From Fibrobacter succinogenes (GTDB lineage Bacteria > Fibrobacterota > Fibrobacteria > Fibrobacterales > Fibrobacteraceae): DNA of 64,000 bases. Below, piece after piece: positions 9,067-18,024 of the stretch. The stretch covers positions 1 to 64,000 of the forward strand of contig CACWJY010000012.1 of the NCBI GenBank assembly GCA_902761355.1, in the 5' to 3' direction. Positions within the stretch are counted from its first letter, which is position 1; each line of letters opens with the position of its first letter. The translations under genes were made by a program, and so were the position numbers. Below the pieces are notes generated by a model. The model saw only the letters and a list, made by a program, of their open reading frames with translations. It was not told where the DNA came from and made no database searches.

Positions 9067-10053
9067 ATGCCCGAATGGTTTAAAAACTTCTCCTGGGAAA
9101 GAATGTTCGATGCAATCGCCGAACGTTCTGTTACCCCCGTCAAGATAGCCATTATCGCGGGCAAGTCATTCTTGTATTTTCACGGCCTGACCCGCGCCGC
9201 CGCTCTCACCTACACCACGTTCTTGGCCATTGTCCCGCTCCTGATTCTGCTGACATCCATCACCATTGCGGTCGGATTCGGCAATTTCGCCTCGGACTAC
9301 CTCCCGCACTTGCTGACGTTCTTGGACCTAGACTGGCCCACCGAGCCTATCGTCGCTATCGTCAAAAATGCAGAACACGTGCCTATCGGAAAACTCGGCT
9401 TTATCGGTGCCATGGGTCTTTTTATCACGTTCATCCTCGCCTTCGGGAGCCTGGAATCCAACTTCAACGTCGTCTGGGAAAACAAGGTTTCTAGGCCGCT
9501 TCACAAGCAAATCCGCATTTATACTCCGCTCCTACTCATTTTTGCGGGCATTATCGGCCTTTATGCCGGTTTTGTAAACCACGTGCAAAGCGTACTTTCG
9601 GTGATTGTCGTCGACGGGTTGCACTTTGACCCTTCCGTTCTTAGGAAACTCATAAACGCCTTCTGGTATCTGACGTTCCATGGAGCATTTCTCCTGATTA
9701 TCTTCCTTACACTCTACGCCCTTCCGGCTAGACCCGATCCTAAGAACTACACCAAAAGACGCCTTCTCTTTTCATCTATCGGTATAACCTTCCTTTCGTG
9801 GTTCTGCATCAACATCTATGTCAAGATTCTCATGCTCATCCAGACCATGCTCGTGACAAGGATGTCTATTTTCTACGGATCCCTCGCCTTTATTCCGCTC
9901 ATCCTTTTCCTTGTCTTTGGCATCTGGACCATCGTACTCTGCGGAAATTCTATCGTATGGACCATATGCACCTGGCCCGAATCCAAGGACCGCATCTGGA
10001 ACTGGGAAGGCAGCCCCGCCGAGGGTCTGAACATGACCAAGGACCGGTTGTAA
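9067..10053 (+). CDS. YihY/BrkB-family inner-membrane protein
   Basis: 328 aa from the ATG at 9067, where translation starts MPEWFKNFSW. An earlier in-frame ATG at 8950 is rejected because a TAAATTTG box lies between them, its TAAATT core ending 7 nt before 9067. About six hydrophobic segments are visible, with the family hallmark HGLTRAAALTYTTFLAIVPLL near the N-terminus. This family was once called ribonuclease BN in error; its true role is unknown. Divergent from scpB with a 151-bp intergenic region. Confidence 0.85.
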   Translation: MPEWFKNFSWERMFDAIAERSVTPVKIAIIAGKSFLYFHGLTRAAALTYTTFLAIVPLLILLTSITIAVGFGNFASDYLPHLLTFLDLDWPTEPIVAIVKNAEHVPIGKLGFIGAMGLFITFILAFGSLESNFNVVWENKVSRPLHKQIRIYTPLLLIFAGIIGLYAGFVNHVQSVLSVIVVDGLHFDPSVLRKLINAFWYLTFHGAFLLIIFLTLYALPARPDPKNYTKRRLLFSSIGITFLSWFCINIYVKILMLIQTMLVTRMSIFYGSLAFIPLILFLVFGIWTIVLCGNSIVWTICTWPESKDRIWNWEGSPAEGLNMTKDRL

Positions 10054-10098
10054 GCCTTATCTTTTTTAGTAAATTATAAGCAAACAGAGGTTTTGCTT

Positions 10099-10680
10099 AT
10101 GAAAAAGATCCTTATACTCTTGGTAGCACTCGTTGCATTTGCAAATGCAGAACTCCGCAGCGCCAACTACACCCCCGAAGAAAAATCCGACGACGGTCTC
10201 AAGGCCTTTATCGGAATCGGCGGAGGCAACGTCCTCGTAGCCGACGACGGAGCCATTTTCGCAAACCTCCGCATCGGTCTAGACATTGCCCCCATTTTTT
10301 CGACCGGTGTCTGGGTGTCCAGGCTCTTGAGTGATGTCCGCAACTACAATGTCGCCGAAAAGCAGATGATTAAGTACATGTCGTTCGGCGGATTCGTCGA
10401 ACTGTTCCCGCTTCGAATTGACAAGTTTTCAATATCGGTCCCCATCGAGGTCGGCGGTGGCGCCCTCTACGTTATGGAACCCGATGACGAATCCTTCGAG
10501 AGCGAAGACTACTTCTTTACCGCAGACATGGCGGCCCATTTTAACTACCGCATCACCAAGATGCTCGAAGTCTCTATCGGTGGCGGCTACAAGCTATTCG
10601 CCGGAATCAACAAGCACAACCTCGACAGCATGGACTTCAACACGCCCTTTGCCGAGCTAAGGTTTACCATTAGAGAATGA
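10099..10680 (+). CDS. Predicted outer-membrane beta-barrel protein
   Basis: 193 aa starting at ATG 10099, with AGAGG 9 nt upstream. Signal peptide MKKILILLVALVAFANA is followed by alternating strand-like segments, many with Gly, and the protein ends with an aromatic-rich strand (FAELRFTIRE). It looks like a small barrel of the kind common in Fibrobacter and Bacteroidota. No family recognised. It converges with folC, leaving 7 bp between the two stops. Confidence 0.65.
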   Translation: MKKILILLVALVAFANAELRSANYTPEEKSDDGLKAFIGIGGGNVLVADDGAIFANLRIGLDIAPIFSTGVWVSRLLSDVRNYNVAEKQMIKYMSFGGFVELFPLRIDKFSISVPIEVGGGALYVMEPDDESFESEDYFFTADMAAHFNYRITKMLEVSIGGGYKLFAGINKHNLDSMDFNTPFAELRFTIRE

Positions 10681-10687
10681 TTTCTTT

Positions 10688-12013
10688 CTACCGGTGCTCG
10701 TTGGTAGAAGGCGTTAATCCGCGGAAAAAGGCCAGACCATCATAGTCCATCTTAAGCGCCTGAACTGTTTCGCCAATCATATAAAGGCTCCCCGTCACCA
10801 GCACGGGGATTTTTTCGTTATTAGATAAAGCTTCTGCCGAAACCATATCCAAGTAATCATGACTAAGTTCACCTTCGCTCGCCACGTTCAGACCAAGATT
10901 CGCAAGTTCTGCGCGTAAATCATCCAGTTCGCGGAAACGAGGATACGGAGTCTTGGTAATATGCCAATGGCTTACAAACGGCGCCATCAGCTTAAGCATT
11001 TCGCCAACATCCTTGTCCTTGAGAGCCCCAAAAACGCAGTGGAACTTGACACCAGGATAATACTTCCGCAAGGTTTCGACCAGACGGCGTACCGCATGCG
11101 AATTGTGCGCTCCGTCGAGAATATAACGGACTCGACCATCCTTATCGGTCAATTGCTGCATACGCCCTGCCCAAGAGCGTTTTTCCAGCGTCTTAAGGGC
11201 AAGGGATTCATCATAAGCGATTTTATTACTTTGTATAAACTTTTCTGCAACAGCCAACGAAAGGCTTGCATTTTCAATGTAATGGCGTCCCAAATTCGGG
11301 AGTTTTATGTCGTTACGAATTGTAGGAGCAATACAATCTGCATGGTGTTCAGCCGCATAATCACGGGCCTCGGCAAGCAGGGTTTCGGAAAGACCGCCAA
11401 CAATAAAAGTCTTTTGGATTGGTTTACCCTTCGTGCTTACAAAGTCATTCTGTTCAGAGGCCTCTATCACGGCCATTTTCTCTTTGAGGATAGCGCTTTC
11501 AGTAGGTCCCAAAACTTCGGTATGTTCAAGCCCGATACTCGTAAGCACAACATAATCGCCACAGGCAACCGCAGTACTGTCTAGGCGCCCCCCCATACCC
11601 GCTTCCATCGATACCACATCGACACCTTGCTCGGCATAGTACAAAAAAGAAACCAACGTCAGAACTTCAAAAAAGGTCGGTTCCACCTGCACACGTTCGG
11701 CAGCAACCTTTACCTGGAGCAGCAAACGATCCAAATCATCATCGCCAATGGGCATGTCATTTACACGGATGCGTTCGCGAAGGCTCACCAAGTGCGGACT
11801 CGTAAAAAGACCTGTTTTAAGTCCATGGGCCTGTAAAATGCCCGCCAAATAGTAGCTCGTGGAGCCCTTGCCGTTAGTCCCCACAATATGGATAGTCTTG
11901 AATTTCCGTTGCGGATTTCCTAAAGCATCGCAAAGTTTTTTTGTCGATTCTAGCCCCGGCACCATGCCAAACATGAGCCGCGAATTCAAATAATCCATAC
12001 CAAGAGATTGCAT
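10688..12013 (-). CDS. folC: Bifunctional folylpolyglutamate/dihydrofolate synthase
   Basis: 441 aa. FolC adds glutamate to dihydropteroate and tetrahydrofolates in folate synthesis. The ATP-binding loop GTNGKGST is at residues 45-52. TSPHLVSLRERI, the MEAGMGGRLDSTA segment and the ILDGAHNSHAVRRL Mur-ligase-type motif all fit the family. A perfect TAAATTTG box lies 4 nt from the ATG at 12013 and no Shine-Dalgarno is present, so the message is probably leaderless. Confidence 0.93.
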   Translation of the reverse strand: MQSLGMDYLNSRLMFGMVPGLESTKKLCDALGNPQRKFKTIHIVGTNGKGSTSYYLAGILQAHGLKTGLFTSPHLVSLRERIRVNDMPIGDDDLDRLLLQVKVAAERVQVEPTFFEVLTLVSFLYYAEQGVDVVSMEAGMGGRLDSTAVACGDYVVLTSIGLEHTEVLGPTESAILKEKMAVIEASEQNDFVSTKGKPIQKTFIVGGLSETLLAEARDYAAEHHADCIAPTIRNDIKLPNLGRHYIENASLSLAVAEKFIQSNKIAYDESLALKTLEKRSWAGRMQQLTDKDGRVRYILDGAHNSHAVRRLVETLRKYYPGVKFHCVFGALKDKDVGEMLKLMAPFVSHWHITKTPYPRFRELDDLRAELANLGLNVASEGELSHDYLDMVSAEALSNNEKIPVLVTGSLYMIGETVQALKMDYDGLAFFRGLTPSTNEHR

Positions 12014-12115
12014 GCTCCAAATTTAGGAAAATCATACGACTTATGCATTGGCTAAAATTTGAAAATTCGAATACAGAATTAGTTATATTAACAATGTCAC
12101 CGCACGGTTTTATAT

Positions 12116-12838
12116 ATGAAAAAATTGGGAACAATACTGCTGCTAGCGATTTTAATCGCCGTTGCATGGTCTCGCGTAGACCCCGAAGAGGCTCCGCACC
12201 ATTACAACTACAGGCAGGCCTCGCAGCAGATGCGACGCATTTATTACGGAGACCTACAAGAAACGCTCTACTGCGGTTGCCATTACCAAGACAAGAAACA
12301 TGTCGACTTTTCGACCTGCGATTTTGCCCCACGCGAAAATCCCAAGCGCAAAAGCTTTAAACGCGCCGAATCGATTGAATGGGAGCACATGGTGACCGCC
12401 CACAACATGGGTCAGCACCTCCCCTGTTGGCGAGATGGAGGACGCAAGAACTGTAGCGCAAACGACACCGCGTTCAAGTTGATGGAAGGAGACCTGCACA
12501 ATCTTTACCCAGCCATCGGCGAAATCAACGGAGACCGCAACAACTTTATGTACAGCCAATGGACCAACGCTCCCGAGCCCATGTACGGCAAATGCAAGAC
12601 GATTATCGATTTCAAGCTAAAAAAAGCACAGCCTCGCGAAGAAGCCCGCGGAATCATTGCACGCGCGCATTTTTACATGGAAAAGACCTACGGAATTAAT
12701 TTGTCCAAACAGGACCGTCAGCTTTTTGAAGCCTGGGACAAGATGTACCCCGTCACCGAAAAGGAATGTGAACGCGACCGGCGCATTTTCAAGGTTCAGG
12801 GCGACCACAACCCTTTCGTATACGAAAAATGTAAGTAA
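12116..12838 (+). CDS. endA: Secreted endonuclease I family nuclease
   Basis: 240 aa with an N-terminal signal peptide (MKKLGTILLLAILIAVAWS). The EWEHMVTAHNMG segment and the DLHNLYPAIGEINGDRNNF motif are the signature of the EndA/NucM/Vvn family. These are metal-dependent periplasmic or secreted DNases with a beta-beta-alpha-metal fold; the His in EWEH is the expected general base. Six or more cysteines suggest disulfides. A likely role is digestion of environmental DNA. It is transcribed divergently from folC. Confidence 0.88.
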   Translation: MKKLGTILLLAILIAVAWSRVDPEEAPHHYNYRQASQQMRRIYYGDLQETLYCGCHYQDKKHVDFSTCDFAPRENPKRKSFKRAESIEWEHMVTAHNMGQHLPCWRDGGRKNCSANDTAFKLMEGDLHNLYPAIGEINGDRNNFMYSQWTNAPEPMYGKCKTIIDFKLKKAQPREEARGIIARAHFYMEKTYGINLSKQDRQLFEAWDKMYPVTEKECERDRRIFKVQGDHNPFVYEKCK

Positions 12839-12846
12839 AATCAAAT

Positions 12847-12882
12847 TTCGGAGTTCAGATTCTAGATTTTTTCAACTCCGAA
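12847..12882. terminator. Hairpin after endA
   Basis: A 9-bp perfect inverted repeat (12847-12855 with 12874-12882) around an 18-nt loop lies just after the endA stop. It has no following T-run, so it may be a weak terminator or an mRNA-stabilising hairpin. Confidence 0.4.
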
Positions 12883-12940
12883 TTCCGATTTCCCAGTTCC
12901 GAAATCCAATTATATATATATATTTACATTCGAGGTCTGT

Positions 12941-15900
12941 ATGTATAAAGCCCTGTTTTTATTTGTAGCCTTTTTTGCTGTTTCTGTATTTGCCCAGGTG
13001 GAGTTCCCCATGGGTTCCAATATCATCAATGTTACCAAAGATCCCTATTTTGCCAAAGGTGACGGTAAAAATGACGATACAGAAGCAATCCAGAGAGCCT
13101 TGAACGACCACCCCGACGGTGACTTTATTATCTATTTGCCCCACGGCATCTACAAGATTACCGACGCGCTGACATGGCCCACGACCAAGAAGCCCGAAAC
13201 CTCTAGCCGTCGCACCATTTTGCAAGGACAAAGCATTGGCGGTACGATTATCCAATTGGCTGACAGCACCTACGGTTTCGACAATCCGGATTTTCCCAAG
13301 GCACTGATCTTTACAGGCGAGGGCCCCGGCCCCAAATATAGGAATGCCATCCGCGACCTAACCCTCCGCACCGGCAAGGGAAACCCCGGCGCAATCGGCA
13401 TCCAGTTCAACGCCTCCAACCAAGGTACTATTAACAACGTTAAGATTTACTCTGGGGATTCTTCGGGCGTTTACGGAGTCGACCTCAGCTTTACCGAAGG
13501 CATTGGCCCCCTCCTGCTAAAAAACGTTGAAGTCCGCGGCTTTGACATCGGTGTCTACGCCAAGGGCGAAGCAGGAACCGCCACACTCGAACATGTGACC
13601 CTAGGCGGACAAAAAAAATACGGACTTGAAAACGAAGACATGAACCTCGCCGTCCGTTCTCTGCGCTACAAGGGATACGCCCCCGCCGTCTTTAACCACG
13701 GCCACTCGGCCATCATGAGCCTTGTCGACGGTCTATTGGAATTCGACAACGACAAGAAAAAGGTCAAACCGGGTGCAGCCATCCTTAATGAAAGCCACCT
13801 TTTCGCTCGTTCCATGAAAGTTTCCCGTTTCAAGACCATGATCCAGTCCAAAAAGAAAGGCTACAACGAGGACATGATCCAGGGAGAAATCATCGAGTTT
13901 GCCACACAGGAGACTCGTCAACTCTGCCACAGCCCCAAGCAGTCGATGCGCCTCGCCATCGCCGAGACCCCAAACTATCCTGAACAGAAAGCCGACAGCT
14001 GGATTACCATTGCAGGAGACTACGGCGGAAAATCGAATACCGGTTCAGATGATTCCAAGGCCATTCAAGAAGCAATCGATGACGGCGCAGAAACCTTGTA
14101 CTTCCCTCCGGGAGGTCGCTGGACCATCAACCGTGACATTTATATTCGCAACCGAGTCCGCAGAATCCTTGGCATCGAAGGACGTATCGACGGCAAGGGC
14201 AAGTTCATTATCGAAGGGGGCGCTTTCAACGAGCTCACCATCGAACGTTTCTCCGAATTTGGCAGTGGCATCATCATGAAGACCAAGCGCAACTTGCTCT
14301 TAAAGAACATGATGGTCCGCGCTCTCGAAACCGACGAAATTGGTGGCGGAGAAATCTACCTTGAAGACGTTACCATCGGGACCATCCAGCTGAACTACCA
14401 AAAGCTATGGGGACGTCAGGTAACAATGATGGGAGACACCAAGGGGCCCAAGATTACCAACAACGGCGGACACATTTGGATATTAGGCCTTACCGCCAAG
14501 AAGGGTAACACCATTCTCCAAAACTTCAACAAGGCCAAGGCTGAACTGGTCGGCGTCGAAATCGTCTCTAGCGAAAAGGCTAAAGACCGCCCCATGTTTA
14601 TCAACGACAACTCAGGACTTTCGATTACGGGCCTTCGCGAGACGCTCACCCGCGGAAACCCCTATTCTAGCATTGTCGAAGAATCCAGAAAGTCCTCTGC
14701 CATCAAAACTCTCCATAATAAAGACCTAGAACAAACTCCTAACGGCGGAATCTTTATGCCCCTATTCGTTGGCTATGCCCCCAAGCAAGGCGCCAACGAA
14801 AAGCCTATAGCAACCATTCCTAAAGAAATGCTCCTCGTGCAGCCCAATCTGCTTCGAGTCAAGGGTTCTATCGAAGACGACGGCCGTGGTGACGGACTTT
14901 GTGAAGACCCTGTACGCTGGAGAAAGGGCGTTGGCCCAGGTAAGGTCATGTTCTCAGACAGCATGGCTTATGAAACAGACATTTCATTTACCGCAAGCGG
15001 ACGCTACAACATCATCTTTACCGGTGATGATGGTTTCTTAACTGGGGCAGACACCGGCAAAGTCTATGTCTTTGATAAACGCTATACCACCTTGGACCAC
15101 TCTGGAGACGGCATTCCTAGCGGAAAGGGAGCTTCCACCTGGATTTCTGAATTTGATAACTTCAGCCCGCACAACTCGGACCCCGAACTGCACATTGCAA
15201 ACCTTACAGGGGGTAACGCAGGAAAGGTCTACTTACGCTTTGACTTATCGGCACTTCCTGGGCCGCTATTTGACGCCGCACTCAAATTGGAATTTGACAA
15301 GGACTCCATCAAGAAACCCATACAGCTGAATATTTTCGGTCTCAAAGAAACCAACAAAGAGATGAATTTTGGAGACCAAAAACTGGGCGTCGACTGGGCC
15401 GATTTTGAACTGACCTGGGAAAACGCACCCGCCAATATTCCGCAAACGGGTGGTCAATTCAACATTCGTAAGAACTCGGGTGGTGGCGTAGACACCAAGT
15501 ATGCAGACTTCTTGGGCATTATCACACTGAATCCCAAGGCACCTTTGGGCGCTTTCGTGCGCACGCCGACACTCACAGAATTCTTCAAGCGTAAACACCC
15601 CTCTAACCTTTACACGCTCATATTGACCGGAGTAGAACCAGGTTCCATCATCATTCCTTCGGCTGCAGCGGGCAAGGATTTTGCACCATCGCTCTATGTG
15701 GGTTACTTCGACAATACCCGCTCCGTAGGTGGCGAGGCCATGGACGGCGGCTACACGCTGACCAAGGTAAAGGTCGACATATACAGTCTAGAATGCGAAT
15801 TCGACCTCACCGTAGGTTACCCGCAATTTGTACAAATCGAAATCGTCAACGAATTCGGCAAGCGCATGTTGACCGTTGCCGCAAGAGATCTCGATGGCGA

Positions 15901-16012
15901 AAAGAAAACGCACTTTAAATTCAAGGCAATGGCATTCCCCACCGGCAAATACACGCTGCGTGTTATCGGCGAAGCCTTTACCGCCGAGCAGTCATTCTAC
16001 ATTTTGAACTAG
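12941..16012 (+). CDS. Secreted tandem pectate-lyase-fold protein with DNRLRE-like and T9SS-like tail
   Basis: 1023 aa. Signal peptide about residues 1-18. Two copies of a right-handed beta-helix start typical of the pectate-lyase superfamily (Pectate_lyase_3/GH55-like) appear: GDGKNDDTEAIQRAL near residue 45 and NTGSDDSKAIQEAIDDG near residue 365. A middle region, AGKVYLRFDLSALPG with FELTWENAP, resembles DNRLRE/CBM96 modules of polysaccharide-active proteins. The last about 80 residues (NEFGKRMLTV ... PTGKYTLRVIG ... FYILN) resemble a type IX secretion C-terminal domain. Substrate cannot be assigned. A lipoprotein gene follows 10 bp on. Confidence 0.7.
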   Translation: MYKALFLFVAFFAVSVFAQVEFPMGSNIINVTKDPYFAKGDGKNDDTEAIQRALNDHPDGDFIIYLPHGIYKITDALTWPTTKKPETSSRRTILQGQSIGGTIIQLADSTYGFDNPDFPKALIFTGEGPGPKYRNAIRDLTLRTGKGNPGAIGIQFNASNQGTINNVKIYSGDSSGVYGVDLSFTEGIGPLLLKNVEVRGFDIGVYAKGEAGTATLEHVTLGGQKKYGLENEDMNLAVRSLRYKGYAPAVFNHGHSAIMSLVDGLLEFDNDKKKVKPGAAILNESHLFARSMKVSRFKTMIQSKKKGYNEDMIQGEIIEFATQETRQLCHSPKQSMRLAIAETPNYPEQKADSWITIAGDYGGKSNTGSDDSKAIQEAIDDGAETLYFPPGGRWTINRDIYIRNRVRRILGIEGRIDGKGKFIIEGGAFNELTIERFSEFGSGIIMKTKRNLLLKNMMVRALETDEIGGGEIYLEDVTIGTIQLNYQKLWGRQVTMMGDTKGPKITNNGGHIWILGLTAKKGNTILQNFNKAKAELVGVEIVSSEKAKDRPMFINDNSGLSITGLRETLTRGNPYSSIVEESRKSSAIKTLHNKDLEQTPNGGIFMPLFVGYAPKQGANEKPIATIPKEMLLVQPNLLRVKGSIEDDGRGDGLCEDPVRWRKGVGPGKVMFSDSMAYETDISFTASGRYNIIFTGDDGFLTGADTGKVYVFDKRYTTLDHSGDGIPSGKGASTWISEFDNFSPHNSDPELHIANLTGGNAGKVYLRFDLSALPGPLFDAALKLEFDKDSIKKPIQLNIFGLKETNKEMNFGDQKLGVDWADFELTWENAPANIPQTGGQFNIRKNSGGGVDTKYADFLGIITLNPKAPLGAFVRTPTLTEFFKRKHPSNLYTLILTGVEPGSIIIPSAAAGKDFAPSLYVGYFDNTRSVGGEAMDGGYTLTKVKVDIYSLECEFDLTVGYPQFVQIEIVNEFGKRMLTVAARDLDGEKKTHFKFKAMAFPTGKYTLRVIGEAFTAEQSFYILN

Positions 16013-16022
16013 GAACGCAACC

Positions 16023-17801
16023 ATGAAGACAACAGACATCTTAAAAATTGGCGTAGCCCTTTTTACAGCGATCACCCTATCCGCCTGCGGTGACGATTCC
16101 AGTTCTTCTCCTGACGATAGCTACTCTTCTGTCGCCTCGTTCAAGTCGAGTAGTTCACTTTCGACGCGCGCCGACATCGATTACAAGGATACCGTGAGCA
16201 TCGGAAGCACCATGAGAGTCTATTTAAAGATATCCAAGGGTGTCAGCGCCGATACAGACAAGAACGTTACCTTTATCGACGAGGATGCGACAAGCCTTCC
16301 TCTCTACATCGGTGAGCTGCCCAAAGGTAGCCGCATCAAGATCTACGCAAGCACATTCGACATCAAAGACGAAAAAATCCGCATCAAGAACGAACAGGGT
16401 AAGTACATGCCCGCCTTGACGGGCATCCCCAAGGAACCCATCCCAAAGAATTCAAAAGTATGCGGTGGAAGCGACACTACAAAGGTAGACTCCATTTACA
16501 GCAACTACTTCAGACCAACTTTCGGATGCTTCGCGGACTCCACCTTCAAGGATTCCAACCAATTCGTCATCTTTAGTGACGACCACTATTATCTCGAAAT
16601 CGACGGCGAATTCAGCAATAAATCAAGTCTGCGCCTTAAGGCGATCGTTGACACGGCATACTACAATTATACCGGCGACGAAGAAAACATTTCGATGAAA
16701 ATGAGCGATACCATTCGCGGTATCATTGCTATTGACAAGGCTCCCGACGAAATTGATGTCAATTTTTCTGCAAACGAGGGGTACAGCGTCAATTTACTCG
16801 TTAAGGGGCAGAACATTAATTCGTACAAACTGACGGATGGACAAAAAGAACTTGGTTCCAGCAGGACCAACATTGACACCATGCTTGTGCCCACAGATGC
16901 TGTAAACTGGACCGTTAAAATCAAACCAGTTACTCTATCTATAGCTCCTTTCGCCTTTTTTGAAACTATCACTAGAGCCCGTGCCCTAGAACAAGGAGAA
17001 TACTTCTCCTATCCGGACTCTATCTCGTACCCAGGAAAGACTTTCATCCGTACCCGTCCCAAAGATGATCCGGGAAAGGCCATTTATAAATACAACTTGC
17101 GCCAAGAGCAATTTGTATGGATTGGCGACTACAAGAAAGGCGATTCGGTTATCGTCAATCACGAAATCTCGAACTATAGCATTGATCCTCCAAGCACCGT
17201 AAAATGTGAAATTTTAGACAAGGACCAAAAAGTACAGGCCACCATCAGCAGCACCTATGGCGGAGCATTCTCCATTAAAGGCGACATGCCCGAAGGTCCC
17301 TACTACCTTCATTACCTCCGTTTAAATTCCGAACCGCTTGACCAAGTTTACGACAGTCTGCGTTATGTATTGCAACTTTACACAACTGTAAAAGTCCCCG
17401 GGCTTCTCAAAGAATTTGAATTCTACGACATCGAAAAGAACACTACCTATACCCAAAAGTTCTATACGGTTGGAGATACAATCCATTTCAACAAATTTGC
17501 CTTCCAGATGAAGGCGGCAGATAAGGCAAGCTGGGGTAGCCCCAATTCAGAAACAGAGACAAGCATCATATGGTTTGTTCCCTGTGCAATGCTTGACTAC
17601 ATCAACGTCGATTATAAAAGGAGCGATTGTGAAGAATACAGCAGTCGCAACAACAAAAACGCGGAGCAAGAAATTTCGTCAACGTTCCTGATAGCCCAAG
17701 AAGCCGGCATCAACGAAACGGCGGAACTGATTGCACAAAGTGAAGCAGACCCCTCCATGAGGGACACGCTCAAGATCGAAATTATAGGAAAAGTAGATTA
17801 G
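16023..17801 (+). CDS. Large lipoprotein with serine-rich linker
   Basis: 592 aa. Signal peptide and lipobox (TLSAC, Cys about residue 22) are followed by GDDSSSSPDDSYSS, a serine-rich linker typical of Fibrobacter surface lipoproteins. The body is rich in beta-strand-like Lys/Asp/Thr segments and I recognise no family. AGGAAC precedes the ATG, and the gene begins 10 bp after the pectate-lyase-fold gene, so the two are probably co-expressed: a secreted polysaccharide-active protein with a cell-surface partner. It overlaps the end of the opposing phd gene by 4 bp. Confidence 0.7.
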   Translation: MKTTDILKIGVALFTAITLSACGDDSSSSPDDSYSSVASFKSSSSLSTRADIDYKDTVSIGSTMRVYLKISKGVSADTDKNVTFIDEDATSLPLYIGELPKGSRIKIYASTFDIKDEKIRIKNEQGKYMPALTGIPKEPIPKNSKVCGGSDTTKVDSIYSNYFRPTFGCFADSTFKDSNQFVIFSDDHYYLEIDGEFSNKSSLRLKAIVDTAYYNYTGDEENISMKMSDTIRGIIAIDKAPDEIDVNFSANEGYSVNLLVKGQNINSYKLTDGQKELGSSRTNIDTMLVPTDAVNWTVKIKPVTLSIAPFAFFETITRARALEQGEYFSYPDSISYPGKTFIRTRPKDDPGKAIYKYNLRQEQFVWIGDYKKGDSVIVNHEISNYSIDPPSTVKCEILDKDQKVQATISSTYGGAFSIKGDMPEGPYYLHYLRLNSEPLDQVYDSLRYVLQLYTTVKVPGLLKEFEFYDIEKNTTYTQKFYTVGDTIHFNKFAFQMKAADKASWGSPNSETETSIIWFVPCAMLDYINVDYKRSDCEEYSSRNNKNAEQEISSTFLIAQEAGINETAELIAQSEADPSMRDTLKIEIIGKVD

Positions 17802-17998
17802 TCTTCCCAAATATTATTGGGAAGCTTCCCTATATCGCGAAAATCTAAAAGGCCTGCTGTCGGGGCATTTACGCTTACAAGGCGAGCCAAAGGTTTACCA
17901 GCACGCTCAATCACGATTTCTTCGTCTTTGAGCGAAACCTGGTTCAACATCGAGCCAAAATTTTGGCGGACTTCCATGGCAGAAACAACTTTAGACAT
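17798..17998 (-). CDS. Phd/YefM-type antitoxin, orphan
   Basis: 66 aa. The N-terminus (MSKVVSAMEVRQNFGSMLNQV) and EEIVIERAGKPLARLVS fit the Phd/YefM DNA-binding antitoxin fold. The usual toxin would follow downstream, but that space holds the oppositely oriented lipoprotein gene, with which it overlaps by 4 bp. No PIN, Doc or RelE-type partner is seen nearby. A TATTTT box lies 6 nt from the ATG, back to back with the xseA promoter in a 26-bp gap, so it could repress both itself and xseA. Confidence 0.85.
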   Translation of the reverse strand: MSKVVSAMEVRQNFGSMLNQVSLKDEEIVIERAGKPLARLVSVNAPTAGLLDFRDIGKLPNNIWED

Positions 17999-18024
17999 GA
18001 TCTAAAAATAGTATATTCTTTCTG

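Noticed and set aside
12911..12922. ATATATATAT run before the pectate-lyase-fold gene
   Set aside because: Low-complexity promoter-region sequence, too short to call a repeat.
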